From Microbacterium terregens (lineage in GTDB: Bacteria > Pseudomonadota > Alphaproteobacteria > Sphingomonadales > Sphingomonadaceae), in contig NZ_BSEX01000015.1 in the NCBI RefSeq assembly GCF_027922045.1, forward strand, positions 223,582 to 287,581: a stretch of DNA of 64,000 bases. The letters are read 5' to 3'. A program made the translations under genes and the position numbers. The notes beneath the pieces are model-generated. The model was not told the DNA's origin. It worked only from the letters and a program-made list of their open reading frames with translations, and ran no database searches. Each line of letters opens with the position of its first letter. Positions within the stretch are counted from its first letter, which is position 1. This document shows positions 19,949 to 31,190 of this stretch, piece after piece.

Positions 19949-22276
19949 ATGGCAGCAGGTTTCGCTCGATCCGGGCGGCAGGTGCTCACCGTACTTCTGC
20001 TTCTCGGCACGGCCACGCCGGCCCTGGCGGGTCCGCTGCCGCTGGTACCCCTACCGGCTTCGGTCGTTCCCGGCAGCGCCAGCTTCACCGTTCGTGATGG
20101 CGCTGCGATCGCGACGCCATCCGGCGACACCGCAGCCGAGGCCGCGGCGCGGATGCTGATCGCCCATGTCCGCACCGAACGCGGCCTGGCACTTTCGCAG
20201 ACGAGCGGCGAGGCTCCAATTGCGCTGGTGCGCGACGCGGCGATCGCGGGAGAAGAGGCGTATCGACTGACGGTGGGCGCCAGCGGCATCCGCATCGCTG
20301 CGTCGGGTGACCGCGGCCTTCTCTATGGCGCGATGACGCTCGCGCAGCTGCTGAGCCCCGATCGCGCGTTCGGCAAGCCGGTGAAGGTCGATGCCGTCAC
20401 GATCGAGGACGCGCCCCGCTTTGCCTGGCGCGGCTTGATGATCGACACCACGCGGCACTTCATCACGCTGGATGCCATCCGCACCATCGTCGACCAGATG
20501 GTGTCGGTGAAGCTCAACACGCTGCACCTCCACCTGACGGACGACCAGGGATGGCGCTTCGAGGTGAAGCGCTATCCCAAGCTGACCGAGGTCGGCGCCT
20601 GGCGCACCCCGCCTTCCTCGGGCGGGGCGGCGGGGGCGAAGGTCGGCGGCTTCTATACCCAGGACGAGCTGAAGCAGCTGGTCGCCTATGCGGCGGAGCG
20701 CGGCATCACCATCGTGCCGGAAGTCGACCTGCCGGGCCATGCGCAGGCACTGGTCGCGGCCTATCCCGAGCTCGGCGTGCTGGGCGACCGGCCCGAGGTA
20801 TCGCCGGACTGGGGCATCAACCCCTATCTGCTGAACCCCGGCCCCAAGGGCGTCGAGTTCGTGAAGAACGTGCTGGACGAGCTGATGGCGGTGTTCCCGG
20901 GCACCTACATTCACCTGGGCGGGGACGAGGTGGTCAAGGACCAGTGGGAGCGTTCCCCCGAGGTGCAGGCGCAGATCAAGGCGCTGGGCCTGAAGAGCGA
21001 GAACCAGTTGCAGAGCTGGCTGATCGAGCAGTTCGGCACCTATCTGGCAAGCAAGGGCCGGCGGCTGATCGGCTGGGACGAGATCCTGGAGGGCGGCGTG
21101 CCGGCCTCGGCCTCGGTGATGTCGTGGCGCGGCGAGAAGGGCGCGATCGAGGCCGCGAACCTCGGCCATGACGTGGTGCTGTCGCCGGCGCCCACCCTCT
21201 ATCTCGACAGCCTGCAGAGCGACCGCGGGGACGAGCCGCCCGGCCGCCTCGTCATCCAGTCGCTCGAAAGCGTCTATCGCTATGATCCGATGCCGGCCGG
21301 CATCGCCGCCGACAAGGCGAAGCATGTGCTGGGCGCCCAGGCGAATGCCTGGAGCGAGTATCTGGTGACGCCCTATCAGGTGCAGCATGCCATGTTCCCG
21401 CGTGCGGCGGCGCTGGCCGAGATCAACTGGTCGCCCAAGGACAAGCGCGACTTCGGTGGCTTCCTGGAGCGCGTCGGACCGCAGGTCGAGCGCTGGAAGC
21501 GTTCGGGCCTGGAGGTGGCGGACAGCGCCTTCGCCGTCGACTTCAAGGTGCAGGGCAGCCGCGGCGATGCGCTGCGGGCGAACAAGGCGACGGTCGCGCT
21601 GAGCACCCAGGCGCCGCACGGGACGATCCGCTACACGCTCGACGGCAAGGCGCCGACCGGGCGGTCGAAGGTCTACAAGGCACCGCTGAGCCTGACGCCG
21701 GGCGTCACCATCCGCGCCGCGGGCTTCGACGCCGCTGGCAACGCGACGGCGTCGGCGCGCAGCTTCGACACCAGCCGCGCGGCACTGCTCACGCGGACCT
21801 CCTCCGAACTGACCGGCTGTCCCAGCGGCGCGCTGTGGCTGCGGCTGCCGCTCACCGCCGATGCGACCGCCAATGGCCCAGTCTATAACGTCAACGTCTT
21901 CGACACGTGCAGCGTCTATCCGGCGGCGCCGGTCGATGTCGCAAGCGGCTTCACGATCGAAGTCGCGCGGCTGCCGCGGAACTTCGGCCTGGCGCATGAC
22001 ACGGGCAAGGTCCGCCGCCACTATAACGTCACCCCGCACGGCGAGCTGATTGTGACGGCGGGCTGTCCGGGGAGCGGCGACGACAAGGCGGCCAAGCCGA
22101 TGCCGCTCGGCACCTTTCCGCTGCCCGACCCCGCGACCTCGCCCGCGCGCTTCCGCGTCACGGGCGCGCTCCCCAAGCTGGAGGGCGATCGCGACCTCTG
22201 CTTCCAATTCACCTCCCCGATTTCCGATCCCCTTTATGCCGTCGAACGGGCGACGCTGACGGAGACCGCACGATGA
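19949..22276 (+). CDS. GH20 beta-N-acetylhexosaminidase, exported
   Basis: A 775-residue enzyme that removes terminal beta-linked GlcNAc or GalNAc. The ATG at 19949 follows GGGGGAG; the frame is open slightly upstream but without a ribosome site. A Sec signal (first ~32 residues, ending ALAG), a GH20b-like N-terminal domain, then the catalytic barrel: RGLMIDTTRHF, LHLHLTDDQGWRFE, VPEVDLPGHA, and the catalytic Asp326-Glu327 pair in HLGGDEVV. A chitobiase-like C-terminal domain (GTIRYTLDGKAPTG, ~residue 550) and a further beta domain follow. It is the first gene of a six-gene glycosidase operon. Confidence 0.95.
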   Translation: MAAGFARSGRQVLTVLLLLGTATPALAGPLPLVPLPASVVPGSASFTVRDGAAIATPSGDTAAEAAARMLIAHVRTERGLALSQTSGEAPIALVRDAAIAGEEAYRLTVGASGIRIAASGDRGLLYGAMTLAQLLSPDRAFGKPVKVDAVTIEDAPRFAWRGLMIDTTRHFITLDAIRTIVDQMVSVKLNTLHLHLTDDQGWRFEVKRYPKLTEVGAWRTPPSSGGAAGAKVGGFYTQDELKQLVAYAAERGITIVPEVDLPGHAQALVAAYPELGVLGDRPEVSPDWGINPYLLNPGPKGVEFVKNVLDELMAVFPGTYIHLGGDEVVKDQWERSPEVQAQIKALGLKSENQLQSWLIEQFGTYLASKGRRLIGWDEILEGGVPASASVMSWRGEKGAIEAANLGHDVVLSPAPTLYLDSLQSDRGDEPPGRLVIQSLESVYRYDPMPAGIAADKAKHVLGAQANAWSEYLVTPYQVQHAMFPRAAALAEINWSPKDKRDFGGFLERVGPQVERWKRSGLEVADSAFAVDFKVQGSRGDALRANKATVALSTQAPHGTIRYTLDGKAPTGRSKVYKAPLSLTPGVTIRAAGFDAAGNATASARSFDTSRAALLTRTSSELTGCPSGALWLRLPLTADATANGPVYNVNVFDTCSVYPAAPVDVASGFTIEVARLPRNFGLAHDTGKVRRHYNVTPHGELIVTAGCPGSGDDKAAKPMPLGTFPLPDPATSPARFRVTGALPKLEGDRDLCFQFTSPISDPLYAVERATLTETAR

Positions 22277-24861
22277 AGCGTTGGTTCGCCCTGCCCCTGT
22301 TGTTCGCCGCACTGCCGGCCTGGAGCGCGCCGCGCACCAGCGTTTCCCTGGATGGTGCGTGGCAGGTCCGTATCGATCCCGCGGATGAGACTGCCGCCGG
22401 CCAGCATCCGCGCGAGGCCAAGTGGTTCCGTTCGCAGGTGCCCGGCAGCGTCCAGCAGGACCTGATCGCTGCCAAGCGCGTGCCGGACCCGTTCCAGGGG
22501 CTGAACGAAGCCAAGATCCAGTGGGCGGGGCTCACCAACTGGCAGTTCCGCCGGACCATCGACGTCACGGCCGAGATGCTTCAGCGTGATCATCTGGAGC
22601 TGGCATTCGACGGGCTCGATACCTTTGCGACGGTGTCGGTGAATGGACAGCAGCTGCTCACGACGGCCAACGCCCATCGCCAGTGGCGGGTGGATGCCAA
22701 GCCCGCACTGAAGCTCGGGCGCAACGAGCTGTTGGTGTCGATCGCCTCGCCGGTGCGCACGCTGCAGCCGATGGTGCTGAAGGAGGCGAATTCGCTTCCC
22801 GGTGAGTATGACTCCGCGTTCGGAGACGAGCCCAAGGGCAAGCAGAGCTCGCCCTACATCCGCAAGCCCAAGTATCACTACAGCTGGGACTGGGGTCCCC
22901 GGATCATCAACATCGGCGTGTGGCGTCCCGTGCGTCTGGAGGCCTGGGACGATGTGCGCATCGAGACGCTTCAGGTCGACCAGGAAGCCATCAACGATGC
23001 CGAGGCACAGCTGACGGCGCGCTATACACTGGTGGCGGATACCGCCGGCAGCGTGACGCTGCGCACCAACGTCGTCGGTGCCAACGGGCAGACGCAGGGT
23101 GTGGAGCGGAAGGTGCAGGTCGCGGCCGGCGAGAACCGCATTACGGTGCCGCTGACCATCGCCAATCCGCAGCGCTGGCAGCCGGTCGGCTATGGCGCGC
23201 AGCCGCTCTATCGCGTGCAGGCGGCGCTGGTCGAAGGCGGCTCTGAAACCGATCGGACCGAGCGGCGGATTGGCCTGCGGACGGTGGAACTGCTGACCAA
23301 GGACGGCGGGTTTGGTTTTCAGGTCAACGGCATCCCGATCTTTGCCAAGGGCGCGAACGTCATCCCGTTCGACAACTTCCCCAGCCGGGTGCCGGCCGCG
23401 CAGATGCGGCACATCCTGCAGGGCGCGGTCGACGCCAACATGAACATGCTGCGCATCTGGGGCGGCGGCTATTATCTCGACGACGCCTTCTACGCGATGG
23501 CGGACGAGATGGGCATCATGATCTGGCAGGACTTCATGTTCGGCGGTGCCGTGACGCCGCCGGATGCCGAGTTCCGCGAGAACGTGCGCGTCGAGGCCGA
23601 GCAGCAGGTCGCCCGCCTCCAGGCGCATCCGTCGGTCATCGCCTGGTCGGGCGGCAACGAGGTGCTGTCGGGCTGGGAGAACTGGTCCGACCGCAAGGCG
23701 TTCAAGAAGCGCATCGGAGCCGACGAGCAGGAGCGGATCGGCGCGGGCATGGCCGTGCTGTTCAACCAGGTGCTGCGCGACGCGGTGCTCACCCGCTCGC
23801 CGGGCACGCCCTATTGGCCGGGATCGCCCTCCACCAACTATGAGGGCCCGGTCGACACGGATGCGGCGGGCGACCGCCACTTCTGGGACGTGTGGTCGGG
23901 CTCCAAGCCGGTCGAGAACTACCTCGACAGCTGCACGCGCTTCATGTCCGAGTACGGCTTCCAGGCGATGCCGGACATGGCGACGATCCGCGAGTTCGCC
24001 GGCAACGGACCGCTCGCGCTCGACAGCCCGGTGCTGAAGGGCCACCAGAAGTTCCTGGCCGGCGAAGGCAATGAGCGGCTGAAGATGTACCTCGACCAGC
24101 GACTGCGCCCGGCCAAGGACTTTGCCGACACGGTGTACCTGACCCAGGTCAACCAGGCGCAGGCGATCGACATGGCCGCCCGCCACCATCGCGCCTGCCG
24201 CCCGACGAACATGGGTTCGCTCTACTGGCAGATGAACGACACCTGGCCTTCGATCTCCTGGGCGAGCATCGACTATCACGGCCGGTGGAAGCTGCTGAAC
24301 TATGCTGCGCGGCGCTTCTTTGCGCCCCAGGCGATCGTCGCCGAGAACCGCGGCGGCAAGACGCGGATCGCGCTGGTGTCCGACGCGACCCAGCCGATCG
24401 CGGCGGAGTGGCGGGTGCGCAGCTTCGACATGGCCGGCCGGCCGCTGGGCGACAAGGGCGGCACGACCACCCTCGCCCCGCTGTCCGCCACCGACATCGC
24501 GAGCGTCGCCGACGCGGATCTGTTCGGCAGCGCTGCGGCCAACGCCAGCTATGCCGTCGCCGAGCTGGTGATCGACGGCAAGACCGCGTCTCGACAGGTG
24601 TTCGAGCGCATGCTGCCCAAGGACGTGGCCTATCCGGCGCCGGGCCTGACTGCCCGCTGGGAGGACAAGCGGGTGACGATCACCGCCAAGAACCTTGCCC
24701 GCGCGGTGATGCTCGACTTCGGCGCGGTGGCCGCCCAGCCGAGCGACGACGGCTTCGACCTGCTGCCCGGTGAAAGCGTGACCATCGAGGTGGCGTCCGA
24801 AGCCTCCGCCCGTGCGCTCGCGCGCGCCCTTACCCTCCGGACCCTGAGCACCCAGCCATGA
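22273..24861 (+). CDS. GH2 beta-mannosidase, exported
   Basis: An 862-residue GH2 enzyme of the beta-mannosidase branch. A signal peptide of ~18 residues ends at AWSA. The sugar-binding domain has VPGSVQQDLIAAKRVPDPF and NWQFRRTIDV. The barrel carries acid/base Glu463 in WSGGNEVLSG and nucleophile Glu560 in MSEYGFQAMPD. The LYWQMNDTWPSISWASIDY segment near residue 650 is typical of beta-mannosidases. It should cut the core Man-beta-1,4-GlcNAc bond after the other mannoses are gone. It overlaps GH20 and GH3 by four bases on each side. Confidence 0.93.
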   Translation: MKRWFALPLLFAALPAWSAPRTSVSLDGAWQVRIDPADETAAGQHPREAKWFRSQVPGSVQQDLIAAKRVPDPFQGLNEAKIQWAGLTNWQFRRTIDVTAEMLQRDHLELAFDGLDTFATVSVNGQQLLTTANAHRQWRVDAKPALKLGRNELLVSIASPVRTLQPMVLKEANSLPGEYDSAFGDEPKGKQSSPYIRKPKYHYSWDWGPRIINIGVWRPVRLEAWDDVRIETLQVDQEAINDAEAQLTARYTLVADTAGSVTLRTNVVGANGQTQGVERKVQVAAGENRITVPLTIANPQRWQPVGYGAQPLYRVQAALVEGGSETDRTERRIGLRTVELLTKDGGFGFQVNGIPIFAKGANVIPFDNFPSRVPAAQMRHILQGAVDANMNMLRIWGGGYYLDDAFYAMADEMGIMIWQDFMFGGAVTPPDAEFRENVRVEAEQQVARLQAHPSVIAWSGGNEVLSGWENWSDRKAFKKRIGADEQERIGAGMAVLFNQVLRDAVLTRSPGTPYWPGSPSTNYEGPVDTDAAGDRHFWDVWSGSKPVENYLDSCTRFMSEYGFQAMPDMATIREFAGNGPLALDSPVLKGHQKFLAGEGNERLKMYLDQRLRPAKDFADTVYLTQVNQAQAIDMAARHHRACRPTNMGSLYWQMNDTWPSISWASIDYHGRWKLLNYAARRFFAPQAIVAENRGGKTRIALVSDATQPIAAEWRVRSFDMAGRPLGDKGGTTTLAPLSATDIASVADADLFGSAAANASYAVAELVIDGKTASRQVFERMLPKDVAYPAPGLTARWEDKRVTITAKNLARAVMLDFGAVAAQPSDDGFDLLPGESVTIEVASEASARALARALTLRTLSTQP

Positions 24862-27425
24862 TCTTTCTTCCCCTGCTTCTCGCCGGCGTCGAGGCGCCTG
24901 CCGATCCGGTCGTGGCCACGGTGTCGCAGATGTCGATCGAGGAGAAGGCGGCGCAGCTCCAGAGCAGCGCACCCGCCGATCCCAAGGCGGAGCTGCCCGC
25001 CTATGACTGGTGGAACGAGGGGCTGCACGGCCTGGCGCGCAACGGCGTCGCCACCGTGTTCCCGCAGGCGATCGGCATGGCCGCCACTTGGGACATCGAG
25101 CTGCTGCAGGACGTAGGCGACGTTGTGGCGACCGAGGCGCGGGCGAGCTTCAACCGCAAGCCGGCGAGCGCAGACCGCCGCATCTATGAAGGGCTGACGA
25201 TCTGGTCGCCCAACATCAACATTTTCCGCGATCCGCGCTGGGGCCGCGGCCAGGAGACCTATGGCGAGGACCCGTATCTGACGGGCAAGCTCGGCACCGC
25301 CTTCATCCAGGGACTGCAAGGACCGGATGCCGCGCACCCCAAGGTAATCGGCACGCCCAAGCACTTCGCGGTGCACAGCGGACCGGAGGCCGGACGCGAC
25401 AGCTTCGACGTGGACGTGAGCCCGCAGGACCTGGAGTCGACCTACCTGCCGGCGTTCCGCATGGCGATCACCGAGGGCAAGGCGCAGTCGCTGATGTGCG
25501 CGTACAACTCGATCGGGGGCACGCCCGCCTGCGCGCTGCCGTCGCTGATGATCGATCGGCTGCGCAACGACTGGGGCTTCCGCGGCTTCACCGTGACCGA
25601 TTGCGATGCGGCTGCGAACATCCACCTGTTCCATCATTATCGCCTCGACGCGGCATCGGCCTCGGCAGCGGCGATCAAGGGCGGCACCGACCTGAACTGC
25701 GGCACGACCTTCTCCGCACTGCCGGAGGCGGTTGCCAAGGGCCTAGTGACGGAGGCGGAAGTCGACACCGCCCTGATCCGCTCGCTGGAGGCTCGTCGCG
25801 CATTGGGCATCGCGTTCGGCGCGGACAGCCGCTGGTCGAAGATCAAGTCGTCGGCACTGGGCGCGCCGGCGCATGGCAAGCTGGCGCTGGAAGCAGCACG
25901 CAAGGCGATCGTGCTGCTGAAGAACGATGCCGATCGCCTGCCGTTGAAGGCCGGCAGCCGCATCGCGGTGGTGGGCACCAATGCCGACGACCTTGGCGTG
26001 CTTCAGGCGAACTATCACGGCACCGCCGGGGAGCCGGTGACCCCGCTCGACGGCATTCGCAAGCAGTTCGGGCCAAGCAACGTCCGCTATGCGCAGGGAT
26101 CGGTACTGGCCGATGGTGCGCCGGTGGTGGTCCCGGAGACCGCGCTGCGTGCCGATGGCAAGCCGGGCTTGCGCGGCGAGTATTTCGCGAGCCGCACGGT
26201 GACCGGGACGCCGGTGGCGGTACGGCAGGATCGTCGCATCGACTTCGACTACAACCGTGCCGCGCCCCTGCCCCAGCTTTCGCCCGAGGGCTTTGCGGTC
26301 CGCTGGACCGGGCAGCTGGTGCCGCCGGGTCCGGGCACGTACCGGCTCGCGATCGACGCGCCGGCTTGCTGGAAATACTGCAAGTCGCATGATGCCGTGC
26401 GGCTGTGGGTCGACGGCAAGCCGCTAACCGCGGGCGAGATCGCCAAAGGCCGCGTCGAGGTGCCGTTCACCAGCGACGGGCGCGCCGTCGACATTCGCCT
26501 GGAGCTCGACCACCAGAGCGAGGACGAGGGCATCCGCCTAATGTGGATGCCGCCCGCCGAGCCGCTGCTCGCCGAGGCAGTCGCCACGGCCAAGGACGCG
26601 GACGTCGTGGTCGCGGTGCTCGGCCTGTCGCCGGACCTGGAGGGCGAGGCGCTGCAGGTGAGCGTGCCTGGCTTCGTCGGCGGTGACCGCACCGACATCG
26701 CACTTCCGTTCGCGCAGCAGAAGCTGCTCGCAGCGCTGCGGGAAACCGGCAAGCCGGTCGTGGTGGTGCTGACCAGCGGCAGCGCGGTCTCCGTTGATCC
26801 GGACATGGCCGATGCGATCCTGGCCGCGTGGTACCCCGGCCAGTCCGGCGGCACCGCAATTGCCGAGACGCTGGCGGGCCTCAACAATCCGTCGGGGCGC
26901 CTGCCCGTCACCTTCTACCGTCAGGTCAGCGACCTGCCGGCGTTTACCGACTATGGCATGAAGGAGCGGACCTATCGCTTCTTCACGGGCCAGCCGCTGT
27001 GGGGCTTCGGCCATGGCCTGAGTTACACCCGCTTCGGCTATGGAACGCCGGTTGCGAAGGCAGGCGATACGACGGGCAATGTGTCCGTCAGCGTGGCCGT
27101 GCGCAACGACGGCCAGCGTGCCGGCGACGAGGTGGTGCAGGCCTATCTGGTGCCGCCAGCCGCGGGCAAGGGAAGCGGGCTCACCACGCCGGTCCTCCAG
27201 CGCCAGCTGGTCGCTTTCCGGCGCGTGTCGCTGAAGCCGGGCAAGACCGAGACGGTGCGCTTCGAGATCGATCCGCGCAGCCTCAGCACGGTCGCGCGCG
27301 ACGGCACGCGCACCGTCCAGCCGGGCGCCTATCGCCTCTACGTCGGCGGCGGCCAGCCGGGCGACGGCGTCGGCGCCTGGACCGACTTCACCCTGACGGG
27401 CGACGCCCGGGAGCTTGCGAAATGA
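24858..27425 (+). CDS. GH3 glycosidase with PA14 insert (beta-xylosidase-like)
   Basis: An 855-residue GH3 enzyme. The start [13 protein letters not shown] is a short hydrophobic leader. The family N-terminal barrel has [17 protein letters not shown], typical of the xylosidase/arabinofuranosidase branch, and nucleophile Asp248 in [13 protein letters not shown]14 domain (~430-560; [27 protein letters not shown]) is inserted in the second domain, and a fibronectin-III-like domain ends the protein. Within this operon, and by comparison with the GH3 xylosidase of the Xanthomonas nix cluster, removal of the core beta-1,2-xylose of plant N-glycans is the best inference. Beta-glucosidase activity remains possible. 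Confidence 0.9.
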   Translation: MIFLPLLLAGVEAPADPVVATVSQMSIEEKAAQLQSSAPADPKAELPAYDWWNEGLHGLARNGVATVFPQAIGMAATWDIELLQDVGDVVATEARASFNRKPASADRRIYEGLTIWSPNINIFRDPRWGRGQETYGEDPYLTGKLGTAFIQGLQGPDAAHPKVIGTPKHFAVHSGPEAGRDSFDVDVSPQDLESTYLPAFRMAITEGKAQSLMCAYNSIGGTPACALPSLMIDRLRNDWGFRGFTVTDCDAAANIHLFHHYRLDAASASAAAIKGGTDLNCGTTFSALPEAVAKGLVTEAEVDTALIRSLEARRALGIAFGADSRWSKIKSSALGAPAHGKLALEAARKAIVLLKNDADRLPLKAGSRIAVVGTNADDLGVLQANYHGTAGEPVTPLDGIRKQFGPSNVRYAQGSVLADGAPVVVPETALRADGKPGLRGEYFASRTVTGTPVAVRQDRRIDFDYNRAAPLPQLSPEGFAVRWTGQLVPPGPGTYRLAIDAPACWKYCKSHDAVRLWVDGKPLTAGEIAKGRVEVPFTSDGRAVDIRLELDHQSEDEGIRLMWMPPAEPLLAEAVATAKDADVVVAVLGLSPDLEGEALQVSVPGFVGGDRTDIALPFAQQKLLAALRETGKPVVVVLTSGSAVSVDPDMADAILAAWYPGQSGGTAIAETLAGLNNPSGRLPVTFYRQVSDLPAFTDYGMKERTYRFFTGQPLWGFGHGLSYTRFGYGTPVAKAGDTTGNVSVSVAVRNDGQRAGDEVVQAYLVPPAAGKGSGLTTPVLQRQLVAFRRVSLKPGKTETVRFEIDPRSLSTVARDGTRTVQPGAYRLYVGGGQPGDGVGAWTDFTLTGDARELAK

Positions 27426-28846
27426 TCGGTCGTCGTACCGTCCTGGGCGCAGGCGTCGCGCTCGCCGCCACGCCCGCCTTCGCGCGCGCCGCACCGACGC
27501 TCGCCAGCAAGCGGCCGGCGCTTGCCGAGCGCCGCTTCACCAGCAAGGCGGTGGAGCGCGAGATCGCGCGGGTTTCGGCCAAGATCGCCGATCCGAAGCT
27601 GCGCTGGATGTTCGCCAACTGCTATCCCAACACGCTCGACACCACCGTGAAGATGGGCACCGTCGACGGCAAGCCCGACAGCTTCGTCATCACCGGCGAC
27701 ATCGACGCGCTTTGGCTGCGGGACTCCGCCGCGCAGGTGAAGCCGTACCTGCACCTGGTGAAGCAGGACCCCAAGCTGCGCACGCTGTTCCAGGGGCTGA
27801 TCCACCGCCAGGCGCGCTGCATCCTGATCGACCCTTACGCCAACGCGTTCCTGGAGGATCCGAACGGCAAGACCGAGCTCAGCTGGGCGCTGACCGACCA
27901 GACCGAGATGAAGCCGGGCGTCGCCGAGCGAAAGTGGGAGATCGACTCCCTGTGCTACGCGATGCGGCTGGCGCACGGTTATTGGCAGGCGACCCGCGAC
28001 CCGACGCCGTTCGACGCGCAATGGGCGGAAGCGGCGCGTGCGAGCGTCCGCACCTTCCGCGAGCAGCAGCGCAAGACCGATCGCGGCCCCTATCGCTTTC
28101 AGCGGGTGAGCAACCGTACGACCGAGACGATGATGCTCGACGGCTGGGGGCCGCCCTCCAAGTCGGTGGGGCTGATCCACTGCGGCTTCCGGCCATCGGA
28201 CGACGCCTGCGTCTATCCCTTCCTGATCCCGGCCAACTGGTTTGCGGTGACCGCGCTGCGCGAGCTGGCGGTGGTCGCGAACGAGGCGCGGCGCGATACC
28301 GCGCTGGCGCAGGATGCCGTCGCCCTGGCAGCAGAGGTCGAGGCGGCGCTCCACGAATATGGCAAGATGCGGCTACGCGACGGGCGAGAGGTCTGGGCGT
28401 TCGAGGTGGACGGTTTCGGCAACGCGATCTTCATGGACGACGCCAATGTGCCGTCGCTCTCGAGCCTCGCCTATCTCGGCTGCATGCCGGCGAGCGATCC
28501 GCTGTTCCGCCGTACCGCCGACGCCGCGTGGAGCGACGCGAACCCCTATTGGTCGCGTGGACGCGCGGCAGAAGGGATCGGCGGACCGCACGTCGGCCTG
28601 GGCCAGATCTGGCCGATGTCGCTGATCCAGCGCGCGTTCGTCGCCCAGGATGACGCGACGATCCGCAGCTGCCTGAAGATGCTGCGCGACACCGATGGCG
28701 GCACCGGCTTCATCCACGAGGCCTTCGACCAGGACGATCCCACGAAGTTCACCCGTGACTGGTTCGCCTGGGCGAACGGGTTGTTCGGCGAACTGCTCGT
28801 CACCCTGGCCGACCGTCGCCCGAAGCTGCTTGCCGAGACATTCTGA
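27422..28846 (+). CDS. GH125 exo-alpha-1,6-mannosidase, Tat-like signal
   Basis: A 474-residue GH125 enzyme. The ATG at 27422 overlaps the GH3 stop and begins [11 protein letters not shown], a twin-arginine-like signal with cleavage near AFARA. Family motifs include [32 protein letters not shown] near residue 100, [13 protein letters not shown], and [20 protein letters not shown]125 enzymes remove alpha-1,6-mannose from N-glycan cores, after which a beta-mannosidase can act. One base separates it from the next gene. Confidence 0.95.
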   Translation: MIGRRTVLGAGVALAATPAFARAAPTLASKRPALAERRFTSKAVEREIARVSAKIADPKLRWMFANCYPNTLDTTVKMGTVDGKPDSFVITGDIDALWLRDSAAQVKPYLHLVKQDPKLRTLFQGLIHRQARCILIDPYANAFLEDPNGKTELSWALTDQTEMKPGVAERKWEIDSLCYAMRLAHGYWQATRDPTPFDAQWAEAARASVRTFREQQRKTDRGPYRFQRVSNRTTETMMLDGWGPPSKSVGLIHCGFRPSDDACVYPFLIPANWFAVTALRELAVVANEARRDTALAQDAVALAAEVEAALHEYGKMRLRDGREVWAFEVDGFGNAIFMDDANVPSLSSLAYLGCMPASDPLFRRTADAAWSDANPYWSRGRAAEGIGGPHVGLGQIWPMSLIQRAFVAQDDATIRSCLKMLRDTDGGTGFIHEAFDQDDPTKFTRDWFAWANGLFGELLVTLADRRPKLLAETF

Positions 28847-28847
28847 C

Positions 28848-31169
28848 ATGATCGCGATCACTCGCCGCACCCTGCTCGCCACCTCCGGCATGGCCGCAGC
28901 CGCTGCGGGCCTGCCCGGCTCCGCCTTGGCGCGCCGGGTCGAGAAGACGCCGCCCGACCTGTTCGTCGGCACCGGTGGCGACGGCCATACCTATCCGGGA
29001 CCGACGATGCCGTTCGGCATGGTCCAGGTCGGCCCCGATACGGACAACACGCGATGGGAGGGATGCTCGGGCTACCACCGCACCGACACCTCGACCATGG
29101 GCTTCTCGCACACCCATTTGTCGGGCACCGGCATCGGTGACCTGATGGACGTGCTGGTGGTGCCGACCCGTGGCCCGGTCGAGCTCGTTCCCGGACCGCG
29201 CGAGGACCCGGACAAGGGCTATCGCCAGCGCTTCTCCGAGGAGCATGCGGAGCCCGGCTACTACCGCGTGCGGCTGGAAAGCGGCGTTTTTTCGGAACTG
29301 ACCGCCACCGAGCGGACCGGCTGGCAGCGCCACCGCTTCCCGCAGGGGCCGGGCCATGTGCTGCTCGACTTCTGGCACATGCCGCCGGTGCAGCCGCCGA
29401 CCTACCGGCTGGTGCGCGACGCGACGCTGACGATCGCCGCCGATGGCACCATCACGGGCAGCCGCTCGGTCTACCGCTGGGCCAAGGGACGCAAGATCCA
29501 CTTCGCGCTGAAGCTGTCGCGGACGCCCGATCGCGTGACCTTCTATGTCAACGACCAGGCGCAGCCGGACGGCACCCGCACCGTGTCGGGCGACAAGCTC
29601 AAGCTGGTGCTGCACTATGACGATGCCGGCTCGGCACCGATCCTGACCAAGTGCGGCCTGTCGGGCGTCGACGTGGCGGGCGCGCGTGCGAACCTGGAGG
29701 CGGAAGGCCGCGGCTGGAATTTCGACGCGCATCGCCGCGCGGCCACCAAGGCGTGGGACAAGGCGCTCGGCACGGTGCGCGTGTCCGGCGGCACCCCGGA
29801 GCAGCGAACGATCCTGGCGAGCGCCATCTATCATGCGCAGCTGGCGCCGACGCTCTTCTCGGACGTCGACGGGCGCTACATGGGGCTGGACCAGAAGGTG
29901 CATCAGCTTCCAGCCAAGGAGCGCGCCTACAGCACCTATTCGCTATGGGACACGTACCGCACGCTGCACCCGCTGCTGACCCTGATCGCGCCGGATCGGG
30001 CGACCGAGTTCACCCACGACCTGCTGCGCCAGAGCATCGAAAGCCCCTTCGGCCCGCCGGTGTGGCCGCTGCAGGGTGTCGAGACCGGCACCATGATCGG
30101 CTGGCACGCGGTCGCGGTGCTGGCGGAGGCGCATGCCAAGGGCATCCAGGCGGACTATGCCGCCGCTTGGCCGGCGATCCGTGCCCGCGCGTTCGAGCCG
30201 ACCACGCCGGACGTCGCGAGCACCCGCGCGCGCGGCGACTATGCGAAGCTCGGCTATCTGCCGGCCGACCGCGTGGACGAGTCCGTCAGCCGCACCCAGG
30301 AATATGCCTATGACGACTGGGCGATGGCGCACCTGGCCGAGGCGGCGGGCGCGGATGAGGATGCGGCGGCCCTGCGCAAGCGCAGCCTGAACTACCGCAA
30401 CGTGCTCGATCCCAAGATCCGCTTCGCGCGCGCGCGGCTTGCCGACGGCAGCTGGATCACGCCCTACGATCCGATCCAGATCGGCCACAAGGTGTCGGAG
30501 TATCGCGACTATACCGAGGCGAACGGCTGGCAGGCGACCTTCCTGAACCAGCACGACATCTATGGCCAGATCGCGCACTTCGGCGGCGAGGCCGCGTTCG
30601 AGGCGAAGCTCGATGCGCTGTTCTCGGCACCGTCGACGCTGCCGGACAATGCGCCGCCGGATATCTCGGGTCTGGTCGGGCAATATGCGCACGGCAACGA
30701 GCCGAGCCATCACGTCGCCTATCTATATGCCTATACCGGCGCGCCCTGGAAGACGCAGGCCATGGTCCGCCGGCTGCTCAACGAGATGTACAAGGCGGAT
30801 CCCGACGGCGTCATCGGCAACGACGATTGCGGGCAGATGAGCGCCTGGTTCGTGATGAGTGCGCTCGGCTTCTATCCGGTCGATCCGGTCGAGGCGGCCT
30901 ATGTGTTCGGATCGCCGCTGTTCGAGCGGGCCGAGGTGAAGCTGGGCGGGGCCGCCAAGCTGGTGGTCGAGGCGCCGGGCAATCGCGCGGACACGCCCTA
31001 TGTGGCGGCCGTCCACTGGAACGGTCGCCCCTGGACCCGCAGCTGGATTGCGCACCGCGAACTCGCCAAGGGCGGCACCCTGCGCTTCACCATGAGCGCG
31101 ACGCCCAACCGCGATTTCGGCCGGGCGCCGGCCGACCGTCCGCCCTCCTACGGCAGCACGCCTGCCTGA
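28848..31169 (+). CDS. GH92 alpha-mannosidase (second copy), Tat-like signal
   Basis: A 773-residue GH92 enzyme only distantly like the one at 6215. It begins MIAITRRTLLATSG, a twin-arginine-like signal, then LFVGTGGDGHTYPGPTMPFGMVQ. GNEPSHHVAYLYAYTGAPW and NDDCGQMSAWFVMSALGFYPVDP give the family's catalytic region in the last third. Two GH92 proteins with different signals suggest different linkages (for instance alpha-1,2 versus alpha-1,3), but linkage cannot be read from the sequence. It sits between GH125 and GH29 in the operon. Confidence 0.95.
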   Translation: MIAITRRTLLATSGMAAAAAGLPGSALARRVEKTPPDLFVGTGGDGHTYPGPTMPFGMVQVGPDTDNTRWEGCSGYHRTDTSTMGFSHTHLSGTGIGDLMDVLVVPTRGPVELVPGPREDPDKGYRQRFSEEHAEPGYYRVRLESGVFSELTATERTGWQRHRFPQGPGHVLLDFWHMPPVQPPTYRLVRDATLTIAADGTITGSRSVYRWAKGRKIHFALKLSRTPDRVTFYVNDQAQPDGTRTVSGDKLKLVLHYDDAGSAPILTKCGLSGVDVAGARANLEAEGRGWNFDAHRRAATKAWDKALGTVRVSGGTPEQRTILASAIYHAQLAPTLFSDVDGRYMGLDQKVHQLPAKERAYSTYSLWDTYRTLHPLLTLIAPDRATEFTHDLLRQSIESPFGPPVWPLQGVETGTMIGWHAVAVLAEAHAKGIQADYAAAWPAIRARAFEPTTPDVASTRARGDYAKLGYLPADRVDESVSRTQEYAYDDWAMAHLAEAAGADEDAAALRKRSLNYRNVLDPKIRFARARLADGSWITPYDPIQIGHKVSEYRDYTEANGWQATFLNQHDIYGQIAHFGGEAAFEAKLDALFSAPSTLPDNAPPDISGLVGQYAHGNEPSHHVAYLYAYTGAPWKTQAMVRRLLNEMYKADPDGVIGNDDCGQMSAWFVMSALGFYPVDPVEAAYVFGSPLFERAEVKLGGAAKLVVEAPGNRADTPYVAAVHWNGRPWTRSWIAHRELAKGGTLRFTMSATPNRDFGRAPADRPPSYGSTPA

Positions 31170-31190
31170 CCTGCCCCTTCGGAGTATCCC